Source: Pandoraea terrae (GTDB lineage: Bacteria > Pseudomonadota > Gammaproteobacteria > Burkholderiales > Burkholderiaceae). From it: 51,310 nucleotides of DNA. Made by a program: the position numbers and the translations under genes. A model generated the notes under the pieces. The model worked only from the letters and a program-made list of their open reading frames with translations, made no database searches and was not told where the DNA came from. Numbering within the stretch: the stretch's first letter is position 1; every line of letters begins with the position of its first letter. Of this stretch, positions 1 to 8,577 are shown piece after piece. The DNA lies in NCBI RefSeq assembly GCF_902459695.1, contig NZ_CABPRZ010000035.1, forward strand, positions 1 through 51,310, read 5' to 3'.

Positions 1-648
1 TGTGGCATGACCGAGACCGCCGGCATCTACGCCTTGAGCGAGCGCGCCGACTCAGCGCTCGAACGCGCCACCAACCAAGGCAAGCCGGTCCCCGGCATCG
101 AGGTGCGGATCGTGGACTTCGAGACCGGCGAGGATGCGCGGCCCGGCGAAGTCGGCGAGATCCTCGTGCGCGGCTACTGCGTCATGGACGGCTACCATCA
201 CGACCCCGTGAAGACCGCCGCGGCGCTCGACCCCGAGCGCTGGCTTCACACCGGCGACCTCTATCGCCAGGCGTCCGACGGCAGTCTGACCTTCCACGGC
301 CGAACCAAGGACATGCTCAAGGTCGGCGGCGAGAACGTGGCAGCCATCGAACTCGAGGCGTTCCTGTGCGAACACCCCGCGGTCAAGCTCGCCGAGGTCG
401 TGGGACGGCCCGATGCGCGCCTCGACGAGGTCCCCGTCGCCTTCGTCGAGTTGCAACCCGGCGCACAACTGTGCGCCGAGGCGCTCATCGAGTTCTGCAA
501 AGGGCGCATCGCCAGCTTCAAGGTCCCGCGCGCCGTGTATTTCGTCGCGCCCGGCGCCTGGCCAATGTCCGCCACCAAGGTCGACAAACGTGCCCTGCGG
601 CAACGCCTGCTCGACATCGAACAGCAGCCAGCTTGCGATTGCATTTAA
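1..648 (+). CDS. Acyl-CoA ligase / AMP-forming synthetase, C-terminal part (partial)
   Basis: Only the last ~215 codons are in the window; the frame is open from base 1 and begins inside the conserved GMTETAGI motif of class I adenylate-forming enzymes. Further on are the ATP-binding aspartate motif LHTGDLY, the hinge motif GRTKDMLKVGGENV and the C-terminal lid with the lysine-bearing SATKVDKRAL motif. These enzymes activate a carboxylic acid with ATP and CoA through an acyl-adenylate in the cytoplasm. The substrate cannot be told from this half. It sits ahead of a TetR gene on the same strand, separated by about 110 bases. An in-frame ATG at 7 exists, but it lies in a catalytic motif and is not the real start. 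Confidence 0.9.
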   Translation, partial: CGMTETAGIYALSERADSALERATNQGKPVPGIEVRIVDFETGEDARPGEVGEILVRGYCVMDGYHHDPVKTAAALDPERWLHTGDLYRQASDGSLTFHGRTKDMLKVGGENVAAIELEAFLCEHPAVKLAEVVGRPDARLDEVPVAFVELQPGAQLCAEALIEFCKGRIASFKVPRAVYFVAPGAWPMSATKVDKRALRQRLLDIEQQPACDCI

Positions 649-755
649 ACGCCGCCCTCAGCGGAAATCCGAGGCGAATCCGAGTGCGGTGCAGCCACCC
701 TGCGGATTACACTGGATCAATGCAGCGACGCCAGGTAACGAATAAAGGACACCAA

Positions 756-1427
756 ATGATGCACGAAGGCGAGTCAAACGGGAGCATCTGGCGCAAGCAG
801 CCGAAGCAGGGACGTTCCATCTGCACCGTGCAAAGCATCCTGCAAGCGGCTGAGGAGTTGTTCACCGCCCAGGGTTACGACGCGACGACGGCGGAAGACA
901 TCGTTTTGCGCGCGGGCATCGGTGTGGGCTCCCTGTACGACTACTTTCCCAACAAGAAAGCGATCGCGCTGGCCTTGCTGGAGAACATCTCGATGGGAAT
1001 CGCCGACGGTTCGCGCCTGCTCTTCGTCGAGCACGGCAAGGAACCAATAGAAACAAGTCTTCCCAAGGTGATCCGCAAGATCTATTTGAGCTACAAGCGT
1101 CACAAGAGTGTGTTGATCCACCTGGTCAACGAGGTGCCTGCACTGCGGCCGCTCGCCGACCTGTACTCGATAGACAAGCTGATCCATCGAACAAGCCTGA
1201 TGTACCTACACATCTATGAGGAACAGGTGGGCGGAAAGGACATCGAGGCCAACCACCAGTTTCTCAACCTTGTCTTCACGGCCAGCATCAAGCATTACCT
1301 ATCGGAATCGACGCACGTCATCGATGAAGAGGCGTTTCTTGACCGTCTTGCGTCGATGATCTTGAACACACTGATGCCGACCGGCAGGGATTCATCAGGC
1401 GCGGTGATCCCCTTGCGACCATCGTGA
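756..1427 (+). CDS. TetR/AcrR-family transcriptional regulator
   Basis: A 223-residue protein with a classic N-terminal TetR helix-turn-helix around residues 25-70: SILQAAEELFTAQGYDATTAEDI, then GIGVGSLYDYFPNKKAIALALL. The helical C-terminal ligand domain cannot be assigned a ligand. The ATG at 756 is chosen because AAAGGA lies at 744-749; a second ATG follows at 759. The frame extends upstream but that part is antisense-like and lacks TetR content. It lies between the acyl-CoA ligase and a three-gene membrane cluster on the same strand and probably controls one of them (inference). Confidence 0.88.
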   Translation: MMHEGESNGSIWRKQPKQGRSICTVQSILQAAEELFTAQGYDATTAEDIVLRAGIGVGSLYDYFPNKKAIALALLENISMGIADGSRLLFVEHGKEPIETSLPKVIRKIYLSYKRHKSVLIHLVNEVPALRPLADLYSIDKLIHRTSLMYLHIYEEQVGGKDIEANHQFLNLVFTASIKHYLSESTHVIDEEAFLDRLASMILNTLMPTGRDSSGAVIPLRPS

Positions 1428-1538
1428 CGAGTAAAGCAGGCGCGCGCGGCGGATTGGGCCACGCATTGATCGGACCGCGTTCCGATGCGCCTCCGGCAGG
1501 ACGATACGCGGCAACGAATTTTCACAAAGGAGACTGAG

Positions 1539-2276
1539 ATGGAGAAGGACAGCAAGCGATTGATCGAGATTGCGGTAGCGTGGTGCGGCCCACTGTTTGT
1601 GCTGGGCTACATCGTCTTTTGGGCCATTCTTGGCCATAACGTGCCGCCGCCCAATATGATGGCCATGACACCGGAACAACTGGTAACCGGGTACTACGCA
1701 AAGTTTCAGCAAGACATTGCAATCGGCATGATCGGGTGCTGCGTGGTCGGGATGCTCTATCTCCCGTGGTCGCTGTTGCTTGCTACCAGACTCCGCGACG
1801 AAGACGGCTCCCTCGGGATCACCGGCCTCATGGAAGCCGCGGGCGGCACGCTTACGGCTTGGGTGCTCGCATTCTGTCCAGCGATCTGGGGCGCCTGCGC
1901 TGTCCTGGCGAACAGTATCGATCCGGCCATAATCAAGTCGATGCACGTATTCGCATGGGTCATTTACGACTGCACCTTCATGATTACATCGGTGCAGCTT
2001 GCGGGACTTGGCTTGCACACCGTTTTGAATAGAAAACGGAACATTTTCCCAGCCTGGGCGGGTTGGTGCGCTATTGCCGTGGGGATCATCTTCCTACCGC
2101 TGGTGCTGATTCCCTTCGTCCACGAGGGGCCCTTCACGTTGGCCGGCACGTGGAATTTTTACGTCGTCTTCGGCACCTGGTTATTTGCCTTCTTCTGCCC
2201 TTACAGCTACTACATGTTGAAGGATCTCTCACGCGACAACAGCACGCGTGAGACCGCCTTCGTCCATTCTCACTGA
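1539..2276 (+). CDS. Six-helix integral membrane protein, function unknown
   Basis: A 245-residue hydrophobic protein with about six predicted membrane segments, near residues 12-32, 60-83, 95-118, 130-155, 168-192 and 203-222, joined by short loops. I do not recognise a named family. The ATG at 1539 follows an AAAGGAG ribosome site (1526-1532); an in-frame ATG at 1485 has none. It is the first gene of a likely transcript with the NorE-like and NorF-like genes that follow 75 bases downstream, so it may be a partner of a heme-copper oxidase accessory complex (inference). No heme-ligand histidine pattern is obvious. Confidence 0.7.
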   Translation: MEKDSKRLIEIAVAWCGPLFVLGYIVFWAILGHNVPPPNMMAMTPEQLVTGYYAKFQQDIAIGMIGCCVVGMLYLPWSLLLATRLRDEDGSLGITGLMEAAGGTLTAWVLAFCPAIWGACAVLANSIDPAIIKSMHVFAWVIYDCTFMITSVQLAGLGLHTVLNRKRNIFPAWAGWCAIAVGIIFLPLVLIPFVHEGPFTLAGTWNFYVVFGTWLFAFFCPYSYYMLKDLSRDNSTRETAFVHSH

Positions 2277-2351
2277 TACCGCGGTCACGAATTACAACAG
2301 CGCGCCCCCTCGCTTCGTACCCTTGCGCTTCCTGAACAAGGAGATTTCTGC

Positions 2352-2951
2352 ATGCAGAAGGATGCACGTCGACTGAACGCGGCGCCAAGTGCTCGAATGC
2401 CGGGCACCGAAGGCATATGGACCTTCGTATTTATCGACATGTGCATCTTTCTGCTGATTTTTCTCACCTTTATGAGCGAGCGGCTGCGTTACCTGGCACT
2501 ATACACAGCATCCCAGCGACAACTGAATGAATGGTTTGGCCTGGCCAATACGTTGATTCTGTTGACCAGCTCGTGGACGATCATGAAGGCGGTTCAGTCT
2601 GCGAGACAGGCCGTGCCGAAACGCGCCTCCCAATATCTTGCCCTGACTCTTTTTCTCGGTTTCGCGTTTGCAGTAAACAAACTGCGCGAGTACGCATCGG
2701 AACTTGGCGCGGGTGTCACACCAGCGACCAACCCGTTCTTCTCATTTTATTTTTTCATCACCGTTGCTCACTTTCTACACGTGCTCGCCGGCATGCTATT
2801 CATGGGTGTTTGCTGGCACCAGATGAGAACACACAGCCGGACAACGCGTTTTCTGTCGACCCTGGAAAATGTCGGGCTCTTCTGGCATTACGTGGACGTT
2901 CTGTGGATCTTCATCTTCCCATCGCTTTACCTCCTCGGCAGATTCTCATGA
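2352..2951 (+). CDS. Cytochrome c oxidase subunit III family protein (NorE-like)
   Basis: A 199-residue membrane protein of the COX3 family, shorter than true subunit III (about 260 residues) and of NorE size. Typical features are an N-terminal GIWTFVFIDMCIF helix, a central FFITVAHFLHVLAGMLF helix with the conserved His pair region, and the C-terminal GLFWHYVDVLWIFIFP motif of this family. About five membrane segments. A good AAGGAG site precedes the ATG. Its stop overlaps the next start (ATGA at 2948). No catalytic subunit (CoxA, NorB) is in the window, so it may serve an unlinked enzyme or be a stand-alone accessory protein. Confidence 0.85.
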   Translation: MQKDARRLNAAPSARMPGTEGIWTFVFIDMCIFLLIFLTFMSERLRYLALYTASQRQLNEWFGLANTLILLTSSWTIMKAVQSARQAVPKRASQYLALTLFLGFAFAVNKLREYASELGAGVTPATNPFFSFYFFITVAHFLHVLAGMLFMGVCWHQMRTHSRTTRFLSTLENVGLFWHYVDVLWIFIFPSLYLLGRFS

Positions 2952-3220
2952 AGGGGGCTCGGCGGACGCCAACATTGACCTGGGCGACTTTGGTCAGCCT
3001 TACCGCTCTTTCTGTCTTCGTGGCCGAGAAAGGCTGGCCGGGTACGTATTCGTCGGCCATCATCATTCTGATAACGACAGCAAAATCACGGATGGTGATT
3101 CTTCATTACATGGAGGCCAGGCATGCGCCAGCGCGATGGCGTTTCCTCTATGAGCTCTGGAACCTCGCCGCGGCAACCACATTCATGCTCGGCTATTTCA
3201 TGGGCGCAAGCGTCATTTGA
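2948..3220 (+). CDS. Cytochrome c oxidase subunit IV family protein (NorF-like)
   Basis: A 90-residue protein with about three membrane segments and the family signature ITTAKSRMVILHYMEARHAP, in which a basic loop joins two helices. The last helix is followed by FMLGYFMGASVI. It starts at the ATGA overlap with the NorE-like gene, so the two are translationally coupled. COX4/NorF proteins are small accessory subunits of heme-copper oxidases and NO reductases. Pairing with the upstream COX3-type gene is the usual NorEF layout; the role here is inferred. Confidence 0.8.
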   Translation: MKGARRTPTLTWATLVSLTALSVFVAEKGWPGTYSSAIIILITTAKSRMVILHYMEARHAPARWRFLYELWNLAAATTFMLGYFMGASVI

Positions 3221-3313
3221 CGACACTGCGTAGACCGTCCCAGTGTCAACACGTGTGACCTTAAATTCTCACCGCTTCCCGGTCCAGCTCCAAGGGTTCA
3301 CTCCAACGGTGGG

Positions 3314-3787
3314 TCAGGACTTAGTGGAAACCAACGGCGATTCTTCTGCGAGGTACCGGATCGACCGCTCCTCCAGCAAGCGCAGCACACGCGTGGCAGT
3401 CTCTACGTCCGCGTTGGGAATATCGCCAAGCAGGTTCACGCGCAGCGCCGATGCGGTCTTTTCCAGGCGCTCCGCCACCTGCCTGCCCTTGCGCGTCAGC
3501 TTCACCAGCTTGATGCGACGGTCTGAGGGCGCGTCATGACGATCCAGCAGCCCTTCCGCTTCGCCCTGGTCCAGCAGCCTGACAATGGCAGTCGGGTTGA
3601 CACCCACCTCGTCGGCAAGCATCTTCTGGTGCACGTCCGGGTTGCGGTGGACCAGCACGAGTACCACGGCTAGGGACATGGTCAGGCTTTCGTCTGCCAT
3701 GACCGTTGCCGCCGCCTGGGTCCAGGCGCGCTTGGCCGGCTGGATCGACCCGGTAAAGGAAAGCAAGGTGTGCTCGATGGCATTCAT
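3314..3787 (-). CDS. MarR-family transcriptional regulator of the adjacent efflux operon
   Basis: A 157-residue protein with a MarR winged helix: helices around HQKMLADEVGVNPTAIVRLLDQGEAEGLL and the wing DAPSDRRIKLVKLTRKGRQV, including the conserved D-R-R tip. It is the last gene after FUSC, DUF1656, HlyD and NodT genes on the same strand, but has its own promoter at 3847-3875. That promoter shares an imperfect palindrome with the promoter of the operon's first gene, so autoregulation and control of the pump are likely (inference). The ligand is probably an aromatic acid by analogy with AaeAB-type pumps, not shown by the sequence. Confidence 0.9.
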   Translation of the reverse strand: MNAIEHTLLSFTGSIQPAKRAWTQAAATVMADESLTMSLAVVLVLVHRNPDVHQKMLADEVGVNPTAIVRLLDQGEAEGLLDRHDAPSDRRIKLVKLTRKGRQVAERLEKTASALRVNLLGDIPNADVETATRVLRLLEERSIRYLAEESPLVSTKS

Positions 3788-3846
3788 GATGGTTCATCGC
3801 GCCTGCGGCTGCGCAGGCGCCATTCCGGCAGTGAGAAAATGCTTCG

Positions 3847-3880
3847 ATCCTAGCGCTATTTCAGTGCCTTCTCAATGATT
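3847..3880 (-). promoter_or_regulatory. marR promoter and putative MarR operator
   Basis: On the minus strand, -35 TTGAGA (3870-3875), 17-base spacer, -10 TAGGAT (3847-3852). An imperfect palindrome AATCAnTG-N6-CAnTGA at 3859-3880 covers the -35 and half the spacer. It matches the element in front of the FUSC gene (8392-8413) at 18 of 22 bases, in the same place relative to the promoter. Confidence 0.6.
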
Positions 3881-3890
3881 GCTTTATCTA

Positions 3891-5321
3891 TTATTCAAGC
3901 GGGCGTGCCGTCGCCTCCCAGCCGCCGCCGAGTGCCAGAAAGATCCTGACCCTGTCGCTGGCAAGCGTGGCGTCGGAGGCGGCCAGTGCGCCCTCGGCAA
4001 TGGCCAGCGTCCTCTCCGTATCGAGCCGCTCCAGGCCGGATACCGTGCCGCCGGCGGCGAGCCGCTGCTCGACTAGCGCGGCGGCCAGGCTGGCATCGCG
4101 GGCCAGGCGCAGGCGCTCGTTCTCCTCAAGATGGCGGACGTAGAGCGTTAGCGCGCTTTCCGCTTCGCGCAGCGCGTTTAGCACGGTGCCGTCGAACTGG
4201 GCCAGTGCGGCGCGGGCCGTGGCACTGGCCTCGTCGATGCGTGCCCTGGCCACTCGGTGGTTGGGAAATGACCAGGAGATCACGGGACCCAGACCGTATT
4301 GAAGGGCCGCGCCGCTGAACGGCTCGGTCCCCATGCGAAAGATCGTGCCGAGGTTCGCCCCGAGCGTGACGGTGGGATACAGGCCCGCGGTTTTCACGCC
4401 GATCACGGCGGTCGCGGCCGCCAGCTCACGCTCGGCGCGGCGGATATCGGGACGGCGACGGATCAGCCCGGCGGCATCGCCAACCGGCAACGGCCGGCTC
4501 AGCGCGGGCATGGTCTCGCACTGCGCCAGGGCCGGCGGGAATTCGGTCGGCGGATGTCCTGTCAGCACCGCCAGGTTGTAGAGCGCGGTCCTGCGGGCGC
4601 CCTCGAGCGGTGGCACCACGGCTTCCAGCTGCGCGAGCAGCGTCTCGGAACGCAAGGTGTCGCGCGTCGAGTAGATGCCGGCCGACGCCCCCCTGGCAGT
4701 CAGTGCCAGGCTCTGCCGCTGCAACGCCACCGATTGGCGCGCCACCTTCAGGCGGGCGCCGGCGGCACAGGCGTCGGTGTAGGCGCTGACGACACCAGCC
4801 GCCACGGTGACCTGCGCCAGTTCGTACGCGGACTGGCGCGCCTGCGCACTGGCGTCGACCGCCTCCAGCGCGCGGCGGATGCGGCCCGCCACGTCGACCT
4901 CGTAGGCGATCCCCAGGCCGGCATTGACGACGCCGTGCGTCCCGGTGGACGGGCCGATCCCCTGCGTGGACGCCTGCCCAACCGACACCCCTGCATCAAC
5001 GGCCGCCTGCACGCCATAGGCGGCCCGCGCTTCCTCAGCTTCCGCCCGCGCGCGCTCCAGGTTTGCCAGCACCACGCGCAGGTCGCTGTTGACGCGCAGC
5101 GCCTCCGCTACCAAGGTATCGAGCTGCGCGTTGTCGTACAGACGCCACCAGTGTGGCGGCAATGGGTCGCTCGACAGCGCATCCGGACGGACCGCCTCGA
5201 AAGCGGCAGCGTGTACGGCAGGCCCTTGCGGCGCAACATAATCCGGTCCGACCGCAGAGCAGGCCGACAATGCCGCACCCGCTGCGACGACGGCCAAGGT
5301 CGCAAAGTTCCTCAATCTCAT
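3891..5321 (-). CDS. NodT-family outer-membrane efflux lipoprotein
   Basis: A 476-residue TolC/OprM-like channel. The N-terminus has a lipoprotein signal with lipobox LSAC and the typical VGPDYVAPQ start of mature NodT proteins. Two outer-membrane-factor repeats follow, with WWRLYDNAQLDTLVAEAL at the first and RRPDIRRAERELAAATAVIG at the second. It forms the outer-membrane exit duct for the tripartite pump with the HlyD and FUSC genes just upstream. Its ATG overlaps the HlyD stop by four bases, so the pair is translationally coupled. Confidence 0.92.
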   Translation of the reverse strand: MRLRNFATLAVVAAGAALSACSAVGPDYVAPQGPAVHAAAFEAVRPDALSSDPLPPHWWRLYDNAQLDTLVAEALRVNSDLRVVLANLERARAEAEEARAAYGVQAAVDAGVSVGQASTQGIGPSTGTHGVVNAGLGIAYEVDVAGRIRRALEAVDASAQARQSAYELAQVTVAAGVVSAYTDACAAGARLKVARQSVALQRQSLALTARGASAGIYSTRDTLRSETLLAQLEAVVPPLEGARRTALYNLAVLTGHPPTEFPPALAQCETMPALSRPLPVGDAAGLIRRRPDIRRAERELAAATAVIGVKTAGLYPTVTLGANLGTIFRMGTEPFSGAALQYGLGPVISWSFPNHRVARARIDEASATARAALAQFDGTVLNALREAESALTLYVRHLEENERLRLARDASLAAALVEQRLAAGGTVSGLERLDTERTLAIAEGALAASDATLASDRVRIFLALGGGWEATARPLE

Positions 5322-6211
5322 GGCTTGCCGGCGCCACCGCCCTCGACCAGCGACACCGTCACCGTGCGGCCGGCGACCAGCGTCACATCCGGCGGCACTT
5401 CATCCAGCGCGATGCGCACAGGCACGCGCTGCGCCAGCCGGATCCAACTGAACGTCGGGTTCACGTTCGCCAGCAGCATGCCGGGCGCGGTTGTCCGCTC
5501 CCTGTCCTCGATGCCGGCCGACACCCCTTCAACATGACCGTGCAGCGATCGGTCTTCGCCCATCAGGCGCACCAGCGCGGGCATGCCGGGCCGCATGCGT
5601 GCCAGCTTGGTTTCCTCGAAATAGCCGGAAACATAGAAACTGTCACGGTCCAGCAGTGCCATCACCGGCTGGCCGGCCGTGGCATAGGCGCCGGGCCGCA
5701 GCGAGAAGTTGGTCACGATGCCGTTGACGGGTGCCACCACCCTCGCCCGCTCCAGGTTGATCCGTGCACGGTCCCGGCTGGCAAGAGCCTGGGCGTGCCG
5801 TGCCCGCGCCTCTTCGACCGCGGAACGCCGGGTGTCCACTTCCTGCGGTGCCACCACATCGGCGAGCGCCCGGTATCGTTTGTCTTCGCGCTGCGCCGAA
5901 GCCAGTTGTGCCTGCGCAGTTGCCACCGCAGCTTCGGCTTCAGCCAGGTCATTCGTCAGGCGAACCGTGTCGATCACGAACAGAGTTTGGCCACGGTGCA
6001 CCACCTGGTTGTCGTGGACCATGACCGCCTCCACGCGCCCCGAGACGTCGGCCGCCAGCGGTATCGTGTCGGCCCGCAACCTTCCGTCTCGGGTCTGCGG
6101 CGCATAGGTGTAGTAGGCGTAGAGCTGCCACAGCGTCCAGGCCGCCAGCAGCGCCAGCAGCACGGTCACGCCGATCCTGAGCGCCTGGTGGGGAGATGTC
6201 TTTTGACTCAT
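5318..6211 (-). CDS. HlyD-family membrane fusion protein (AaeA/EmrA-like)
   Basis: A 297-residue periplasmic adaptor. An N-terminal membrane anchor at about residues 11-32 is followed by the lipoyl half-motif VSGRVEAVMVHDNQVVHRGQ, a coiled-coil hairpin (about residues 80-150), and the second half-motif VVAPVNGIVTNFSLRPG. It links the inner-membrane FUSC protein with the NodT channel. Size and the DUF1656 neighbour fit AaeA, the adaptor of aromatic carboxylic acid efflux in E. coli. There is a 12-base gap to the DUF1656 gene upstream. Confidence 0.92.
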   Translation of the reverse strand: MSQKTSPHQALRIGVTVLLALLAAWTLWQLYAYYTYAPQTRDGRLRADTIPLAADVSGRVEAVMVHDNQVVHRGQTLFVIDTVRLTNDLAEAEAAVATAQAQLASAQREDKRYRALADVVAPQEVDTRRSAVEEARARHAQALASRDRARINLERARVVAPVNGIVTNFSLRPGAYATAGQPVMALLDRDSFYVSGYFEETKLARMRPGMPALVRLMGEDRSLHGHVEGVSAGIEDRERTTAPGMLLANVNPTFSWIRLAQRVPVRIALDEVPPDVTLVAGRTVTVSLVEGGGAGKP

Positions 6212-6223
6212 GGAATGGAACGA

Positions 6224-6430
6224 CTAATTGAGGACCCAAAGCAGCAAAAAGGCCGCGCCGGCCAGCAGGGTGAGCAGAGCCATGTCGAACAGGGGCCGGT
6301 TCCAGACCAGCCGGTAGAGCCCGGTTCGCTCCAGCACCCTGGACACGGCCGTCCGTGCCATCAGGCCCGACAGCAGGCACAGCAGCAATGGCGAGAAGAA
6401 AACCCCGGCGATATCGAACTCACCGATCAT
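6224..6430 (-). CDS. DUF1656 small membrane protein (AaeX-like)
   Basis: A 68-residue protein with two hydrophobic segments and the conserved start MIGEFDIAGVFFSPLL typical of DUF1656/AaeX. The second helix is near the C-terminus, after WNRPLFDMALL. The gene overlaps the end of the FUSC gene by four bases (ATGA) and precedes HlyD, the standard AaeX position. Its biochemical role is not known for the family. Confidence 0.9.
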   Translation of the reverse strand: MIGEFDIAGVFFSPLLLCLLSGLMARTAVSRVLERTGLYRLVWNRPLFDMALLTLLAGAAFLLLWVLN

Positions 6431-8292
6431 GCGCCTGCCTCCAGCGCGGCCGAAGCTTCCGGCAGCGCGAGCCGCAGCCCGACCAGGCCACGCATGACCG
6501 CATGGCGCTCCGGCCCCGCTGCCGCCGCGGCCATGCGCAGTGCACGGTCCAGTTGTGGCCGGATCGCTTCGAGCTGCGCCTTGTGGTCGAGGCCGGCGCG
6601 GATGCCCGTCAGCAGTGACTCCACCGTGTGGCGCAAGTCTCCCGCCCGCGATCCGGCCAGTTGACGCAGCGAAGCGATCGCCATTCCCGCGCGCAACAGC
6701 GCGAGCTGCGGTCCAGCCATGTCGTCACCGCTGTCAACCGGCGCGTTCCGGCCGATCATGCCCGCGATCCGGTCAAGGGCACGGTTGGCGTAGCCGTCTG
6801 GGTCCGCGGCGTCGGCCTGCCGCGTCACGCGCTGCAAGTCGACGCGGCTGGCCTGCAGCAGACGCTGCACAGCATGGGCCGAGCCCATGCGCCGGACCAT
6901 GCCGATGCACTCCTGGGCCACCAGGATACCCAGCAAGGAACTCAGGCAACTCTCCAGGAACACACCGAATTCAACCGGGCTATACACCGCCTGGAGGTTG
7001 GTATTGCCCAGTCCTATGCCAAGCAGCAGGATTGCCATGGAATTAGAGGCGGCCCAGGCGCCGATCGGCAGCATGAGCAGCGCCAGCCCCACTACCAGCA
7101 GAGGAAAGTCCGCCGCCATGGGCAGGAGGCCATAGCTGATCACCGCCGCCAGCACCAGCGCCATCGCGCTGAAGCGCGCGAACGTCCGGATTGCCTTGCC
7201 GGCCTCGTCCAGGTTGCCGAAGAAGCCCACCGCCACCATGCCCATCAGGACCGCATTGGCGCCGTACGACCACCCCGTCACCCACCACAGGCCACAAAGC
7301 AACGCATAGGCAAGCAGGATGCCGCCCGACACGCGCGCGGCCAGGCCGACATCCGGCGGCAACGGAAACGCCCTCGCCTGCCAGACACGCTGCGCCAGGT
7401 CGGCTGCCAGCGCTACGCCGTGCGTCAGCGAGGCGTTGATCTGTCCGACTTCCGACCACAGCGCGGTGAGCTCGGCGACCAGTTCCTGGTGGCCCTGCGT
7501 GAGCAGCCCGGCCACCTGCTCATCCGTGTCACCGGGCACGACGCGGCCATATGCCATCAGGCCCGACAGCATCGGCACCAGGCGTAGCAAGCGGCCCTGG
7601 ATCGCGAATACGCACTGGCGCTTCCAGGCACTGACGTGCGGGTCATAGGCAAGCTGGCCGGCCAGCGTCGACATCGCCGCAATATCCACGATGACGCGGC
7701 TGCGGTCCGCGCGGGCAGTCGCGTCATCCCTGTGGCCCGACATCGCATCGTCGATCCACGCCCCCATGTGATCCAGCCACGACTGCAGCCGCGCGTGCAG
7801 CGCCGGCGCCAGTGAGCGCGGCGCCACGATGCTGTCGACGAAGGCACAGCAGGCAATGCCCAAACCGATCTCACACACGCGCTCGACCGCGGTGTCGAAC
7901 ATGTGCCCAGGGGCATCCACGCCGGCTACGGCGACAATTATCAGCGTCACACCGAAGAGCTGGGCCCCGTAGGCACGAGGTGTGCGGTCGAGTAACGCGA
8001 CCGCAAAGGCCAGTGTCGAGACAACACCGGCGCACACGATCATCAAATGCGGGACATTGGCCAACGCACTGGCCAGCAACAGCGACGCGATACCCGCGCA
8101 AAGGGTCCCGCAGAAACGGTATATCGCCTTGGTGTGGATGGCGCCCGTGGTCGGGTTCATGACTACGCAGCACGTCACCACCGCCCAATAGCTCTGCGGC
8201 AACCCGACACGCACGGAGACCGCATAGGCGATCATCCCCGCCAGGAATAACTTGATGGCAAACACCCACCGGTTCGGATCGAATATTTTCAT
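6427..8292 (-). CDS. FUSC-family inner-membrane efflux protein (AaeB-like)
   Basis: A 621-residue protein close to the AaeB length. It has two membrane blocks of about five to six helices each (residues ~10-160 and ~330-460), each followed by a soluble helical domain. The start KIFDPNRWVFAIKLFLAGMIAYAV and the PQSYWAVVTCCVVMNPTTGA segment are typical of the family. The ATG at 8292 is chosen over the longer frame because AGGAG lies just upstream. It is the first gene of the efflux operon FUSC, DUF1656, HlyD, NodT, marR. A sigma70 promoter with a putative MarR site sits about 90 bases upstream. Confidence 0.92.
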   Translation of the reverse strand: MKIFDPNRWVFAIKLFLAGMIAYAVSVRVGLPQSYWAVVTCCVVMNPTTGAIHTKAIYRFCGTLCAGIASLLLASALANVPHLMIVCAGVVSTLAFAVALLDRTPRAYGAQLFGVTLIIVAVAGVDAPGHMFDTAVERVCEIGLGIACCAFVDSIVAPRSLAPALHARLQSWLDHMGAWIDDAMSGHRDDATARADRSRVIVDIAAMSTLAGQLAYDPHVSAWKRQCVFAIQGRLLRLVPMLSGLMAYGRVVPGDTDEQVAGLLTQGHQELVAELTALWSEVGQINASLTHGVALAADLAQRVWQARAFPLPPDVGLAARVSGGILLAYALLCGLWWVTGWSYGANAVLMGMVAVGFFGNLDEAGKAIRTFARFSAMALVLAAVISYGLLPMAADFPLLVVGLALLMLPIGAWAASNSMAILLLGIGLGNTNLQAVYSPVEFGVFLESCLSSLLGILVAQECIGMVRRMGSAHAVQRLLQASRVDLQRVTRQADAADPDGYANRALDRIAGMIGRNAPVDSGDDMAGPQLALLRAGMAIASLRQLAGSRAGDLRHTVESLLTGIRAGLDHKAQLEAIRPQLDRALRMAAAAAGPERHAVMRGLVGLRLALPEASAALEAGA

Positions 8293-8379
8293 TGCAAGCT
8301 CCTGGCTGCAGCACGCCACAGCGATGGCGCTTTCTGCTGCACGGGATGGCTCATCGGCGGCGGTGCCGACGCATCGAGA

Positions 8380-8413
8380 AAATTACGTCCAAATCAGTGC
8401 TTTGTCAATGATT
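8380..8413 (-). promoter_or_regulatory. Efflux operon promoter with putative MarR operator
   Basis: Near-consensus minus-strand promoter: -35 TTGACA (8403-8408), 17-base spacer, -10 TAATTT (8380-8385). The imperfect palindrome AATCAnTG-N6-CAnTGATT at 8392-8413 overlaps the -35 and the spacer, a position where a bound repressor would exclude RNA polymerase. The same element lies at the same offset in front of marR (3859-3880). Confidence 0.65.
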
Positions 8414-8577
8414 TAATTGTGCACGATATTGCGACAATAACGTGTACCCTGCGTCGAATTCCAAAGCCGCTGCGCCAGGCTGCGCTGGACGCTCTCGGGC
8501 CAGGCATCGCCCCCTTCATTTGATGGAATCAACGGCCGATTGAACATGCAAGAAAGCAGTACGACACGACCTGCTGG

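Noticed and set aside
366-755. Extended N-terminus of the TetR gene
   Set aside because: The stretch overlaps the acyl-CoA ligase, is Arg-rich, and the ATG at 756 has the ribosome site and the normal TetR start.
4299-6664. Long plus-strand frames (412 and 503 codons) opposite NodT and HlyD
   Set aside because: Antisense to well-supported genes, Arg/His-rich and without recognisable domains.
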